Part shown: positions 9,101-16,330 of the stretch, one piece after another
Numbering within the stretch: position 1 is the stretch's first letter
Layout: the number at the start of each line of letters is the position of its first letter
Source of the DNA: Lachnospiraceae bacterium
Lineage (GTDB): Bacteria; Bacillota; Clostridia; Lachnospirales; Lachnospiraceae
Assembly: GCA_024698345.1 (NCBI GenBank)
Contig: JAILRH010000081.1
Span: 1-42,296 of the forward strand
DNA length: 42,296 bases
Direction: 5' to 3'
The notes under the pieces: model-generated
What the model was told of the DNA's origin: nothing
Seen by the model: only the letters and a program-made list of their open reading frames with translations
Database searches by the model: none
Translations under genes and position numbers: made by a program

Positions 9101-11757
9101 TCTTCCTTGGATGGTTTACAGATGCAGAACTTACTTCATCAATTACAGAAATTACACCATCTACTTACGGAAATCTCAAGCTGTACGCAGGATTTGTAGA
9201 TGCTACACTTGTATCTAATTATACAGTTGAGTACTACATTATGAGTGATAACAGAGAGTTCTATTCATTGGCAGCGGACCAGACAAAAGTTGTAAGCAGT
9301 TATGTTGGAACAAATGTAACAGCAGAAGATAAGGCGTTCTCAGGATATGTACTCAATTCAAATTCGACTACAACAGGTGTTGTATTGCCGGATGATCAGT
9401 TGGTACTCAGAATGTACTATGACATTCCAAAGGCAGCTGAGAATTCAATCGGTGATGGACACGGAGTTCATGTTGATGATCAGAATAAGTTGTCATTATA
9501 CGTTGCAGATGCAGCAAGCAATGTTAATCAGGTACTTGTTTACTACAAGATATTTAACGACAGCGCATCAGCTAATGCAGCATATGACAAAGTAATGTCA
9601 GGAAATGCATCAGATATTCCTGGATACAATATGGGGGCAAAGAACAGTGAAGGAATATTTGTTCAGGAAGCTGGAACAGTAAGTGACAGTCAGTACATCC
9701 TTTACAGATTTAATGAGAATGATCAGTTATTAACTGATTGGGTTCTTGTAAACATTAAGACAGCAAAAGATCAGGAACAGGAACAGACAGTAGTTAAGTC
9801 AAACTACACAATTAAATATTATAAACAGAAAGAGAATCTTTCAGGCTACACAGAAGTGACAGCAGACAAGGTTACGCTTGAAGGTGAAGTTGGAACCGGA
9901 GTTGTTGCAAAGGTTAACTCATATGACGGCTTTGTGGTAAATGCAGACAAGAGTAAGCTTACAGGAACAGTTGCTGAGAACAACGGTCTCATCCTCAACG
10001 TTTACTATGATGTTGTAAGAACAACAGTATCATCACATAAATATACACTTGAAGTGTACAAAGAGAAGCTCGATGGTGGATATGATATGACATATAAGGT
10101 TGTCAGTGTGGATACTCAGAGCAATACTTACACATATCAGCCTGTAGAGATAGATGGATTTGTATTTGATTCATCAAACAGCAACAACAATCTTACAGTA
10201 AATGTAAGTGAAGGAACAATTGAAACAGTAAAAGTATATTACAACAGAAGAGAATACAGTATCAACTATTATAAGAACGGCGGAACAGCTACAAACCCTG
10301 CAACATATAAGTATGGAGAGGCTGTGACATTCGAAGATGCTGTAAAGAGTGGCTATATCTTTGACGGCTGGTACACAGACAGCACATATAATACAAAGAC
10401 AACAGGTTTTGCAGCAGGAACAACAGGTGATATTTCTGTTTATGCAAAATTTGTAAGTGAATCAGATGTATCAAGCTACAGCACAATGTATTACAAGATG
10501 GCTGCAGACGGTAAGAGTTATGAACTGGCAGAGAGTAACACAACAGACAGCACAGTGGGACTTACAGTAAATGCAGTAGTGAAGAATTACAGTGGTTACA
10601 CACTCAATGATAACTCTGCTACATCAGGAACAGTTCTTCCTAATGGCAAGCTTGTACTCAGACTCTACTATGATCTCGATGTTGAATCACTTGCAAGCAG
10701 TGACTCAGGAATCAAGATTGATTCTGAGGGAAATGTTATCGGTTACTTAAAAGCAAAAGGCAATGAGTCAATGTGCATTATGTACATGACGGATTCAACA
10801 AATGAAAATGACATTAAATCAAAAGTTCAGTCTACAAATGCGGATGGAAATCCTGCGGGAATACCTGGATACCCTGCTACGCTAAAGAATGGATACTACG
10901 AGACAAATATAGGTAAGAAGGCTGCAGACAGTTATATATTCTTTGCATATAATACAGGAACTGGCGCAAAAGGTACTGCAACCTATGCAAAGGTTAGCGA
11001 TCTTTCAACTTCAGTTGGTGAAGCTACAGTTGGAACATACACTGTAAAATATTACAAGAAAAATGATTCCGGCAATTACACACTTGCAAATACAATGACT
11101 TATGACGGATACGTTGGATATGTTGCAGTAGCAGCAGTTATTGATTATGATTCATATGCGGTTAATGAGACAAAGAGTCAGCTTACAGGAGTAGTACTTG
11201 CAAACGGTGGACTTACACTTAATGTATACTATGACAAAGTTGAAATGAATCAGAATGAAGAACAGGGAATTGTTGAGATTAACGGTTACCAGATAAGTTA
11301 CTTATCAGAAGGTATGCGAACAGTTTACTCTGTATCTGACACAATTAACGGAAAGAGCGTTGTAGAAAAAGGAATGATTTACGGAATTTATGATGAAGTT
11401 GCTGAATCAGATTTATACGTTGGAAACAAGTCACCTTTGGTTAAGTCTTATCCTGCCACAAGTAAAGGTAAACTTGCTGCTTCAGTTTCTTCAACAGATG
11501 ACGCTGACAGTTATGCAATGACATTACTCTTTGCAAAGAAGAATAAGACAGAGTTTAATACAAGAATGTACATCAGAGCATATGCAAAACTTTCAGATGG
11601 AACATATGTATACAGTGATGTTTACAATTATACAATCGCTTCAGTAGCGGAGAAACTTTACAAAGACTGCAGCATGCCGACAGAGGCAGGACATAATTAC
11701 CTTTACAACAGTATTTTGAAAGTTGTTAATCCAAGCTATGGAAGAATCGATTACTAG
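6124..11757 (+). CDS. secreted GH81 endo-beta-1,3-glucanase with tandem MucBP/InlB-like repeat blocks
   Basis: The 1877-residue enzyme starts at ATG 6124 (GGCGAGGT upstream); ATG 6091 behind AGGAAGGG is the alternative and adds 11 residues before the signal peptide. After the signal peptide (about 1-31) comes a family 81 glycoside hydrolase (about 35-860). The hallmark motifs are NDHHFHYGYW (catalytic acid Asp514), YEGHSWASG and NQESSSESVNAW (Glu612 and Glu616 region, catalytic base). GH81 enzymes invert and cut internal beta-1,3-glucosidic bonds in callose, laminarin and fungal glucan. Residues about 885-1705 are two copies of one multi-domain block built from MucBP-like and Listeria-Bacteroides (InlB) repeats plus an unassigned domain. 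The last 160 or so residues match the end of the GH128 enzyme at 16331. There is no dockerin, LPXTG or SLH module, so how it attaches is unclear. Confidence 0.93.
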   Translation: MRKLLRKFMSISCALTVMVTGIPVQSYTVAAASRSFDDEAVNVMLDSGGFKTELYGVGTDNWGESYKSRTQTLPPSTVYLTDNYKNTVGTVPTSDWASSVVFDKYSESLYAHPLAYRAASNGMQMAYPAVLDATSGIDGEPMVTSLLNDASVELVVGASGFSAKDAKVDKTTDWTYEIVMENSAGTSSMRSTISKGTPFAYYTFSNLSPTISLGAGATSLAIYKNSTSSNVIGVSLTNKTDGKTHYYLVAAPEGTTWTNAGGKLTANLPSGGNYMSVAILPDGTDSTFSYYQRYAFNFITNSTVEWEYLPNAGKVLTRYSVETKNMATGAKGGDTIMALYPHQWRYTDATFTGYTYRTIRGTMKTVAGTSYTTSMNYSGILSALPTTSDEEYIGTIKTQLGYLYDYRKNKDDPKWIAFLEGQYGGYDTYWVGKNLNTLSDAITIAEQYMKNDADMSTITNDMLEGMENYLEFWFDPYQAYQNGDFVDDYFYYNADYGTLIGYPASYSSDSEMNDHHFHYGYWIKAAATIAMYDPEWASEWGGMVYELISDIANTNRDGSSYNENSPAKYPFLRNFDIYEGHSWASGIANYEYDANGNMIDPNGGLSGGNNQESSSESVNAWASLILWGEAVGNTRIRDLGVYLYTTEVAAVEDYYYDVHDEIFTDSYEDKGNYDVQTVTRLFGGRYDHTAWWTENSIEVTTITMLPITGASLYMGKYPQKVKAVYDSVSEQSRQWNNFVTNKNQICANYGKTDMLTDPQTNQDVMAEYYAFYDPSAAFAKWDKTDQGKVENGESRAHTYHYITSLMQYGNQNFDITGSTAMSLVLEKNGVKTYVAENHSDSPVRVYYSDGAYVDVPARTNYAGAKTGTGENPNVDDSELGSNKKFVLETYLQKYDGSGYEMTSKSVAVKTEDNTYTYEPATINGFTYDRTNSNNHLTVDVTEGTVETVKVYYKRNTYSISYVLNGGTVATANPTSYKFGSEIALNTATKKGYIFLGWFTDAELTSSITEITPSTYGNLKLYAGFVDATLVSNYTVEYYIMSDNREFYSLAADQTKVVSSYVGTNVTAEDKAFSGYVLNSNSTTTGVVLPDDQLVLRMYYDIPKAAENSIGDGHGVHVDDQNKLSLYVADAASNVNQVLVYYKIFNDSASANAAYDKVMSGNASDIPGYNMGAKNSEGIFVQEAGTVSDSQYILYRFNENDQLLTDWVLVNIKTAKDQEQEQTVVKSNYTIKYYKQKENLSGYTEVTADKVTLEGEVGTGVVAKVNSYDGFVVNADKSKLTGTVAENNGLILNVYYDVVRTTVSSHKYTLEVYKEKLDGGYDMTYKVVSVDTQSNTYTYQPVEIDGFVFDSSNSNNNLTVNVSEGTIETVKVYYNRREYSINYYKNGGTATNPATYKYGEAVTFEDAVKSGYIFDGWYTDSTYNTKTTGFAAGTTGDISVYAKFVSESDVSSYSTMYYKMAADGKSYELAESNTTDSTVGLTVNAVVKNYSGYTLNDNSATSGTVLPNGKLVLRLYYDLDVESLASSDSGIKIDSEGNVIGYLKAKGNESMCIMYMTDSTNENDIKSKVQSTNADGNPAGIPGYPATLKNGYYETNIGKKAADSYIFFAYNTGTGAKGTATYAKVSDLSTSVGEATVGTYTVKYYKKNDSGNYTLANTMTYDGYVGYVAVAAVIDYDSYAVNETKSQLTGVVLANGGLTLNVYYDKVEMNQNEEQGIVEINGYQISYLSEGMRTVYSVSDTINGKSVVEKGMIYGIYDEVAESDLYVGNKSPLVKSYPATSKGKLAASVSSTDDADSYAMTLLFAKKNKTEFNTRMYIRAYAKLSDGTYVYSDVYNYTIASVAEKLYKDCSMPTEAGHNYLYNSILKVVNPSYGRIDY
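8770..11235 (+). repeat. tandem duplication of a ~400-residue five-module block inside the GH81 protein
   Basis: Block 1 (8770-10013) and block 2 (10036-11235) show the same module order: a MucBP-like unit (VETVKVYYKR / IETVKVYYNR), an InlB-type unit (GYIFLGWFTD / GYIFDGWYTD), a second MucBP-like unit (QLVLRMYYD / KLVLRLYYD), an unassigned unit of about 105 residues (DIPGYNMGAKN / GIPGYPATLKN), and a third MucBP-like unit (GLILNVYYD / GLTLNVYYD). The copies have diverged at protein level, so the duplication is not recent. Confidence 0.85.
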
Positions 11758-11791
11758 AATGATTTCATAATCCGAAAAGAACATAAAACGG

Positions 11792-11824
11792 GAGTCGGTA
11801 CAATCTTTGTGCCGACTCTTTTCG
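11792..11824 (+). terminator. rho-independent terminator of the GH81 gene
   Basis: GAGTCGGTAC (11792-11801) pairs with GTGCCGACTC (11809-11818), with one T-G wobble, followed by TTTTCGTTT. Confidence 0.85.
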
Positions 11825-11886
11825 TTTAGCAACGAGGAAAATTCATCAAACTAGTTTGATTGAATAAATACTTAGCTTTTCGTACC

Positions 11887-11915
11887 TTGTAGTCAAATAT
11901 TTATTATGTTATACT
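11887..11915 (+). promoter_or_regulatory. sigma-A type promoter of thrH
   Basis: TTGTAG (11887-11892), 17-base spacer, TATACT (11910-11915), about 64 bases before the thrH start. Confidence 0.65.
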
Positions 11916-11978
11916 TTACTTTGCTGAGCGTAACACGCCGGTTATGATAAAATAATCACAGTATAAGGAGAAAAAATA

Positions 11979-12578
11979 ATGAATATCGTATGTCTTGATT
12001 TAGAAGGAGTATTAGTACCTGAGATTTGGATTGCATTTGCAGAGGAAAGCGGAATTCCTGAACTTAAGAGAACAACAAGAGATGAGCCTGATTATGATAA
12101 GCTCATGAACTGGAGACTTGGAATCTTAAAAGAGCATGGTTTGGGACTCAAGGAGATTCAGGATACAATTGCAAAGATTGATCCTATTCCGGGAGCAAAA
12201 GAATTCTTAGATGAGCTTCGTTCTATGACACAGGTTATTATTATTAGTGATACATTTACACAGTTTGCAAGCCCACTCATGAAGAAACTTGGATGGCCTA
12301 CAATTTTCTGTAATTCACTTGAAGTTGCAGATAATGGAGAGATTACAGGATTCAAGATGAGATGTGAGAACTCAAAATACACAACTGTCAGAGCTTTACA
12401 GTCTATCGGATATGAGACAATTGCCAGCGGAGACAGCCACAATGATTTAGGCATGATCAAGGCAAGTAAGGCAGGATTCTTATTCAAATCAACAGATCAG
12501 ATTAAGGCTGACAATCCTGAACTTGAGGCATTTGAAACATATGATGAGTTACTTGCAGCTATAAAGAAAGTTCTTTAA
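11979..12578 (+). CDS. thrH: ThrH-type HAD phosphatase (phosphoserine phosphatase / homoserine phosphotransferase)
   Basis: The 199-residue protein belongs to the haloacid dehalogenase superfamily. Motif I is DLEGVLVPEIW (nucleophile Asp6 or the Asp/Glu pair as in ThrH), motif II is IIISDTF (about 87-93) and motif III/IV is SGDSHNDLGMIKAS (about 148-161). The DLEGVLVPE form and the length separate ThrH from SerB. ThrH dephosphorylates phosphoserine, the last step of serine synthesis, and can pass the phosphate to homoserine, linking to threonine synthesis. The start follows AAGGAGAAAAAATA. The gene is cytoplasmic, with a promoter at 11887-11915, and the membrane protein gene begins 3 bases after its stop. 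Confidence 0.88.
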   Translation: MNIVCLDLEGVLVPEIWIAFAEESGIPELKRTTRDEPDYDKLMNWRLGILKEHGLGLKEIQDTIAKIDPIPGAKEFLDELRSMTQVIIISDTFTQFASPLMKKLGWPTIFCNSLEVADNGEITGFKMRCENSKYTTVRALQSIGYETIASGDSHNDLGMIKASKAGFLFKSTDQIKADNPELEAFETYDELLAAIKKVL

Positions 12579-12581
12579 TAT

Positions 12582-13280
12582 ATGGCTGAAGAAAGTAACT
12601 GGGGAGAAGATTCCCTGAAAGTAAAAATAAAAAAAGAAAAGGACAAGTTTATGTCCCTTTCCGCTGAAGAAAAAAAGCAATATTACAAGTCTTATTATCT
12701 TGTTCCGACTATCATTGCATTGGTTGTATTGCTGGTGGCAGGTCTCATCATAAAAGATGTATTTATTTCAAAGAAGACCCAGATTATGCAAGGGGTTGTA
12801 ATTAACATTGAAGTAGATGATGATGCAGGCAAATATCTTTCTGACAATATGAAGAAAGCATTTGGAATCAGTGATAAGAAGAGCACAGTATCTTACAAGA
12901 ACATTAATTTTGATTTTATTGATGGCGAACCGGCAAGCAACAATTTTAATAATGTAATGTCACTTGATACTCTGATTGAAGGAAAAGCTGTTGGCTACAT
13001 TTTGTGTGACAGTGAAGGATTGGAGTATGTGAAGAATTTGGATGTCGCCTGCAATCTCAATGATGCTTTGTCAGAAGAAATGCTTGATAAGATTTCAGAC
13101 AGGTTAATTATTGCACACAGCGATAGCAAAAAAGATAATATTCCAATTGGAATCAATATTTACGGAACCAAGATTGCCAAAGCACTTGGAATTGAAGAAA
13201 AAGATTGTAATCTGGTATTGATTGACGAATCTAATTATACAGAAAGATATGATGAATTAATTGAATATATTTTTGATTAA
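12582..13280 (+). CDS. single-pass membrane protein of unknown function, co-transcribed with thrH
   Basis: The 232-residue product has a charged cytoplasmic N-terminus (1-42; KIKKEKDKFMSLSAEEKKQYY), one transmembrane segment (about 44-66; PTIIALVVLLVAGLIIKDVF) and an outside domain of about 165 residues. The order resembles clostridial membrane proteins of unassigned function, and no family was recognised. The outer domain is mixed alpha/beta with no obvious metal or catalytic motif. It starts 3 bases after the thrH stop, so it depends on the thrH transcript, and is followed by a very stable terminator. Nothing links it mechanistically to serine metabolism. Confidence 0.75.
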   Translation: MAEESNWGEDSLKVKIKKEKDKFMSLSAEEKKQYYKSYYLVPTIIALVVLLVAGLIIKDVFISKKTQIMQGVVINIEVDDDAGKYLSDNMKKAFGISDKKSTVSYKNINFDFIDGEPASNNFNNVMSLDTLIEGKAVGYILCDSEGLEYVKNLDVACNLNDALSEEMLDKISDRLIIAHSDSKKDNIPIGINIYGTKIAKALGIEEKDCNLVLIDESNYTERYDELIEYIFD

Positions 13281-13291
13281 GGATGATGATA

Positions 13292-13335
13292 AAATTCCCC
13301 AATTCAGTTGGACTGAGTTGGGGAATTTCTTTCTT
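13292..13335 (+). terminator. strong rho-independent terminator of the thrH operon
   Basis: AAATTCCCCAA (13292-13302) pairs with TTGGGGAATTT (13318-13328). The stem continues inward through TTCAG/CTGAG with one wobble, giving about 16 bp, followed by CTTTCTTTT. Confidence 0.9.
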
Positions 13336-13498
13336 TTATAGGAGAGTTCTCTGAACTTCACTATAGAACAAAAATGTTTGGAAAGGATGCATTTGCTATA
13401 ATAAAAATACCTCTTACAGTTGAATTATTACCTGTTGCCGAAAATGCCTTTACAATCCATTGGTTGAAAAATATAATGATGGCATAAGGAGGGAGGCA

Positions 13499-13951
13499 AT
13501 GAAAATTACTATTGAGATTGATGAAAAATGCATAGAAGATGAAGTGTTAATAAAGTGTAGAGAAATAAATGAATCAGTTAGTCGAATACATAAGATGATT
13601 GCAGACGCGTCAAAGAAAGACAGGAAGCTGACGCTTTACAAGAAAGATAAAGAATTCTATATTGATGTGTCAGATATTTTGTTTTTTGAGTCAGATTCAG
13701 ACAGTGTAAGAGCCCATACGAAGGATGAAATGTTCACGACGAAGTACAAGTTGTATGAACTTGAAAATATTCTGCCAAGCGAGTTCTGCAGAATTTCAAA
13801 ATCCACTATTGTTAATGCAATAAAGATTTATTCAATTACAAGAAATATCACAGCATCCAGTCTTGTGGAATTTGAACACACGAATAAAAAGGTATATGCA
13901 TCAAGATCATATTACAAAAATCTAAAAAATATTATGAATGAAATGAGGTAG
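13499..13951 (+). CDS. LytTR-domain transcriptional regulator
   Basis: ATG 13499 is chosen over 13460 because AAGGAGGGAGGCA lies directly upstream. The 150-residue protein lacks a response-regulator receiver domain: a short N-terminal region (1-45) is followed by a LytTR DNA-binding domain (about 50-148) with KEFYIDVSDILFFESD, LPSEFCRISKSTIVN and the terminal VYASRSYYKNLK. LytTR proteins bind direct repeats upstream of cell-envelope, competence or bacteriocin genes. The next gene, 5 bases downstream, encodes a membrane protein. LytTR plus a membrane partner is the arrangement of LytTR regulatory systems such as HdrRM and BrsRM of streptococci, where the membrane protein restrains the regulator. 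Whether that holds here is inference. Confidence 0.88.
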   Translation: MKITIEIDEKCIEDEVLIKCREINESVSRIHKMIADASKKDRKLTLYKKDKEFYIDVSDILFFESDSDSVRAHTKDEMFTTKYKLYELENILPSEFCRISKSTIVNAIKIYSITRNITASSLVEFEHTNKKVYASRSYYKNLKNIMNEMR

Positions 13952-13956
13952 ATAAG

Positions 13957-14670
13957 ATGAATAATAGGAATGTTTTCTGGGGAGTAGTATTTATAGCGGC
14001 AGCATTTTCTGTGTTGTTCGGAGCATCGTTTAGCTTTATTGGAATAAGTATCGGGGAATTATTTCTTACTGCAATATGTGTGGGAATAATGATTAGAAGC
14101 TTAGTCGGTTTGGAGTTTGCCGGAATTCTTTTTCCGCTAGCTTTTCTTTGCATTATATGGGACAAACAACTTGGATTGGAAAACATCACTCCGTTTCCGG
14201 TATTACTTGCAGCTTTATTTGGAACGATAGGATTAAATATTATATTTGGCCGAATGAAATTTGAAGTTAAAATGAATAAGAAATTAAGTGAATACAGTAA
14301 TAAAAAGACAAATTATGCAAAAGTGGATATTTCAAGCGACCAGTATGTTGAGGCAAAAGTCAAATTTGGCGGACTTCAGAAATACGTTGAGTCAGAAGAT
14401 TTAAGAAGAGTAGATATTTCTGCATTCTGTTCAGGAGCTGAAGTATATTTGGACAAAGCTTGCATTCCAAGTGGAGAAGCAATTGTAACATTTGATTGTA
14501 AGTGTTCAGGAGTTCAGCTCTATGTTCCAAGAGATTGGAATGTGAAAAATAATCTGGATGCATCAATGGGTGCAATTAATTATAGCGGTGAGCCATCCGG
14601 TGCAGGAGTTGTAGATTTAATTCTTGTGGGAAAAGCATCATTCTGCGGAGTTGATATTCAGTACGTATAG
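13957..14670 (+). CDS. LiaF-like membrane protein (envelope-stress sensor family)
   Basis: The 237-residue protein has four hydrophobic segments in its first 105 residues (VFWGVVFIAAAFSVLFGASF; ISIGELFLTAICVGIMI; GLEFAGILFPLAFLCII; PFPVLLAALFGTIGLNIIFG). A soluble beta-rich domain follows (about 125-237; VKFGGLQKYV, SGAEVYLDKA, SGVQLYVPRDWNV). This is the LiaI/LiaF-like transmembrane module plus the YvqF/LiaF C-terminal domain of cell-wall-stress proteins. In Bacillus LiaF inhibits the LiaRS two-component system; here the partner is the LytTR gene 5 bases upstream, not a sensor kinase. The gene is followed by a strong terminator, so the operon is just these two genes. Confidence 0.82.
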   Translation: MNNRNVFWGVVFIAAAFSVLFGASFSFIGISIGELFLTAICVGIMIRSLVGLEFAGILFPLAFLCIIWDKQLGLENITPFPVLLAALFGTIGLNIIFGRMKFEVKMNKKLSEYSNKKTNYAKVDISSDQYVEAKVKFGGLQKYVESEDLRRVDISAFCSGAEVYLDKACIPSGEAIVTFDCKCSGVQLYVPRDWNVKNNLDASMGAINYSGEPSGAGVVDLILVGKASFCGVDIQYV

Positions 14671-14677
14671 AAAAAGG

Positions 14678-14723
14678 AGAGTTGTGTTAGTAAGTTTAAA
14701 ACACTAACACAACTCTTCTTTTT
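14678..14723 (+). terminator. rho-independent terminator of the LytTR-LiaF-like operon
   Basis: A perfect 14-bp stem, 14678-14691 with 14703-14716, is followed by TCTTTTT. A second, GC-rich hairpin (GTGCGCC 14727-14733 / GGCGCAC 14738-14744, loop TGGC) lies just beyond it. Confidence 0.9.
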
Positions 14724-14775
14724 GTTGTGCGCCTGGCGGCGCACGTTTCAAACTTAAACGACGAGTGTACTTACG

Positions 14776-14804
14776 TTGAAAAATATGAAATAAAATGTTA
14801 TTAT
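14776..14804 (+). promoter_or_regulatory. sigma-A type promoter of the CAP-domain gene
   Basis: TTGAAA (14776-14781), 17-base spacer, TATTAT (14799-14804), about 80 bases before the start codon. Confidence 0.65.
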
Positions 14805-14883
14805 GTAATATAGGTTTTAGAGGAACGGAGAAAAAAGGAAAACAAAATATTATTTCAAAAATAATTGAAGGAGACAATTAGGA

Positions 14884-16194
14884 ATGAAGAAAAGTATTTT
14901 GGGGGCATTGGCACTAGGTTTATTTTTTTGTGCTAATTTACAGGTTTGCGATGCATCAACAGGGATTTATGTTAACTATCACTCGCAGGACGAAATTAAG
15001 CAATATTTGGCAGAGCACAGTGTAAATATGGATAATGTTATCAAATATTCAACAGCCCCTGCTCTGAAAGCAAACGGCAGTAAAGGCTCATTATCATCAG
15101 AAACATTAGATTCAGCACTGCAGACACTCAATGCAGTCAGATATATAGCGGGAATATACGATGAGGTAGAACTGAATTCTACTTACACCAATCAGGCACA
15201 GGCGGCAGCATATGTTATGGCACTTAATAAGTCTATTTCCCATGCACCGGATAAGCCGTCAGGAGTGAGTGACAGTCTGTATAATCAGGCGGTAGCAGGT
15301 GCTTCTAGCAGCAATCTTGCCTGGGCGAGTTGGAACCATGGACTTGAGTCCACCATTATTAATTCGTGGATGGATGATTCAGATGATTTCAATATTGGAA
15401 GATTAGGGCACAGAAGATGGATTTTGAATCCTACAATGAAGCAGACAGGTTTTGGCTCTGTATATGATAAGAGTGTAGGAACTTTTTCGGTAATGTATGC
15501 ATTCGATGGTTTTCTCGAGTCCACTAATTATTCCGGTGTGGCATGGCCTGCTCAGAATATGCCAATCGAGTACTTTGAAAATGATCATGCTTGGAGCATA
15601 AGCATGGGAAAAGAAGTAAATGCATCAAAGGTCAAGGTCATTTTAAAGCGTAAGAGTGATAATAAAACATGGTTATTTTCCCAGAGCGCTTCCAAAGGAT
15701 ATTTTGCCGTAAGCAATGAAGGATATGGTGCCAAGGGATGTATCATATTCAGACCTGACGGAGCGGAATACAAAAGTGGAGATGTGTATAATGTAAAGAT
15801 TACCGGCTTGGACAAAGAAGTTGAATACGATGTAAACTTTTTTACGATTTCAGATATATGCATGCATGCTTACGGAAGTACAAAAGTCGTTAAAAAAGCA
15901 ACCTTAAAAAACGACGGAAAAAAAGTTGTTGTTTGCGATAAGTGCGGTGAAGAAATACCCGGAACCATATATCGCATAAAAAAGGTCAAATTAAAAAAGA
16001 AGACGTTGAAATACAACGGAAAAACAAAGAAACCTGTGATTATTGTCAAAGATTCAAAAGGAAACAGTATATCCAATAAGTACTACAAGGTTAAGTACAA
16101 TAAGAAGCCTAAGAAAAAAGGTAAATATAAAGTTACAATCAGGTTTAAGGGAATGTATAAAGGAAAGAAAGTATTATATTTTAAGATTAAATAA
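14884..16194 (+). CDS. secreted CAP-domain (SCP/PR-1-like) protein with lysine-rich C-terminus
   Basis: The 436-residue protein starts after GAAGGAGACAATTAGG. It has a signal peptide (1-24) and a CAP/SCP-like domain (about 70-215) with LNAVRYIAGI, QAAAYVMALNKSISHAP, SWMDD and LGHRRWILNPTMKQTGFG. A beta-rich region follows (about 220-325), then CMHAYG...CDKCGEE (about 328-362), which looks like a reduced copy of the Cys/His repeat in the cohesin protein at 1300. A strongly basic beta-rich tail (about 365-436; KKVKLKKKTLKYNGKTKKP) ends the protein. CAP proteins are extracellular and diverse in role (lipid, sterol or peptide binding, rarely proteolysis), so a specific function cannot be given. 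The gene has its own promoter and no obvious operon partner. Confidence 0.83.
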   Translation: MKKSILGALALGLFFCANLQVCDASTGIYVNYHSQDEIKQYLAEHSVNMDNVIKYSTAPALKANGSKGSLSSETLDSALQTLNAVRYIAGIYDEVELNSTYTNQAQAAAYVMALNKSISHAPDKPSGVSDSLYNQAVAGASSSNLAWASWNHGLESTIINSWMDDSDDFNIGRLGHRRWILNPTMKQTGFGSVYDKSVGTFSVMYAFDGFLESTNYSGVAWPAQNMPIEYFENDHAWSISMGKEVNASKVKVILKRKSDNKTWLFSQSASKGYFAVSNEGYGAKGCIIFRPDGAEYKSGDVYNVKITGLDKEVEYDVNFFTISDICMHAYGSTKVVKKATLKNDGKKVVVCDKCGEEIPGTIYRIKKVKLKKKTLKYNGKTKKPVIIVKDSKGNSISNKYYKVKYNKKPKKKGKYKVTIRFKGMYKGKKVLYFKIK

Positions 16195-16330
16195 TGTAAT
16201 TGAAATGTAAAAAAAATCCGGGTAATAAATGGCTATAAATAAAAGAATTAAATTAATATAACTAAAGATTTAAAAAAGGGAAAAATTGTTAAAAGTCTTG
16301 GAAAAAAAGAGAGGAGAGTAAAAAAAGGAA

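Noticed and set aside
14760..14771. 12-mer GACGAGTGTACT, also present at 20179-20190
   Set aside because: Both copies lie near promoters, but at different positions relative to them, and a shared 12-mer is expected by chance in an AT-rich 42-kb window.
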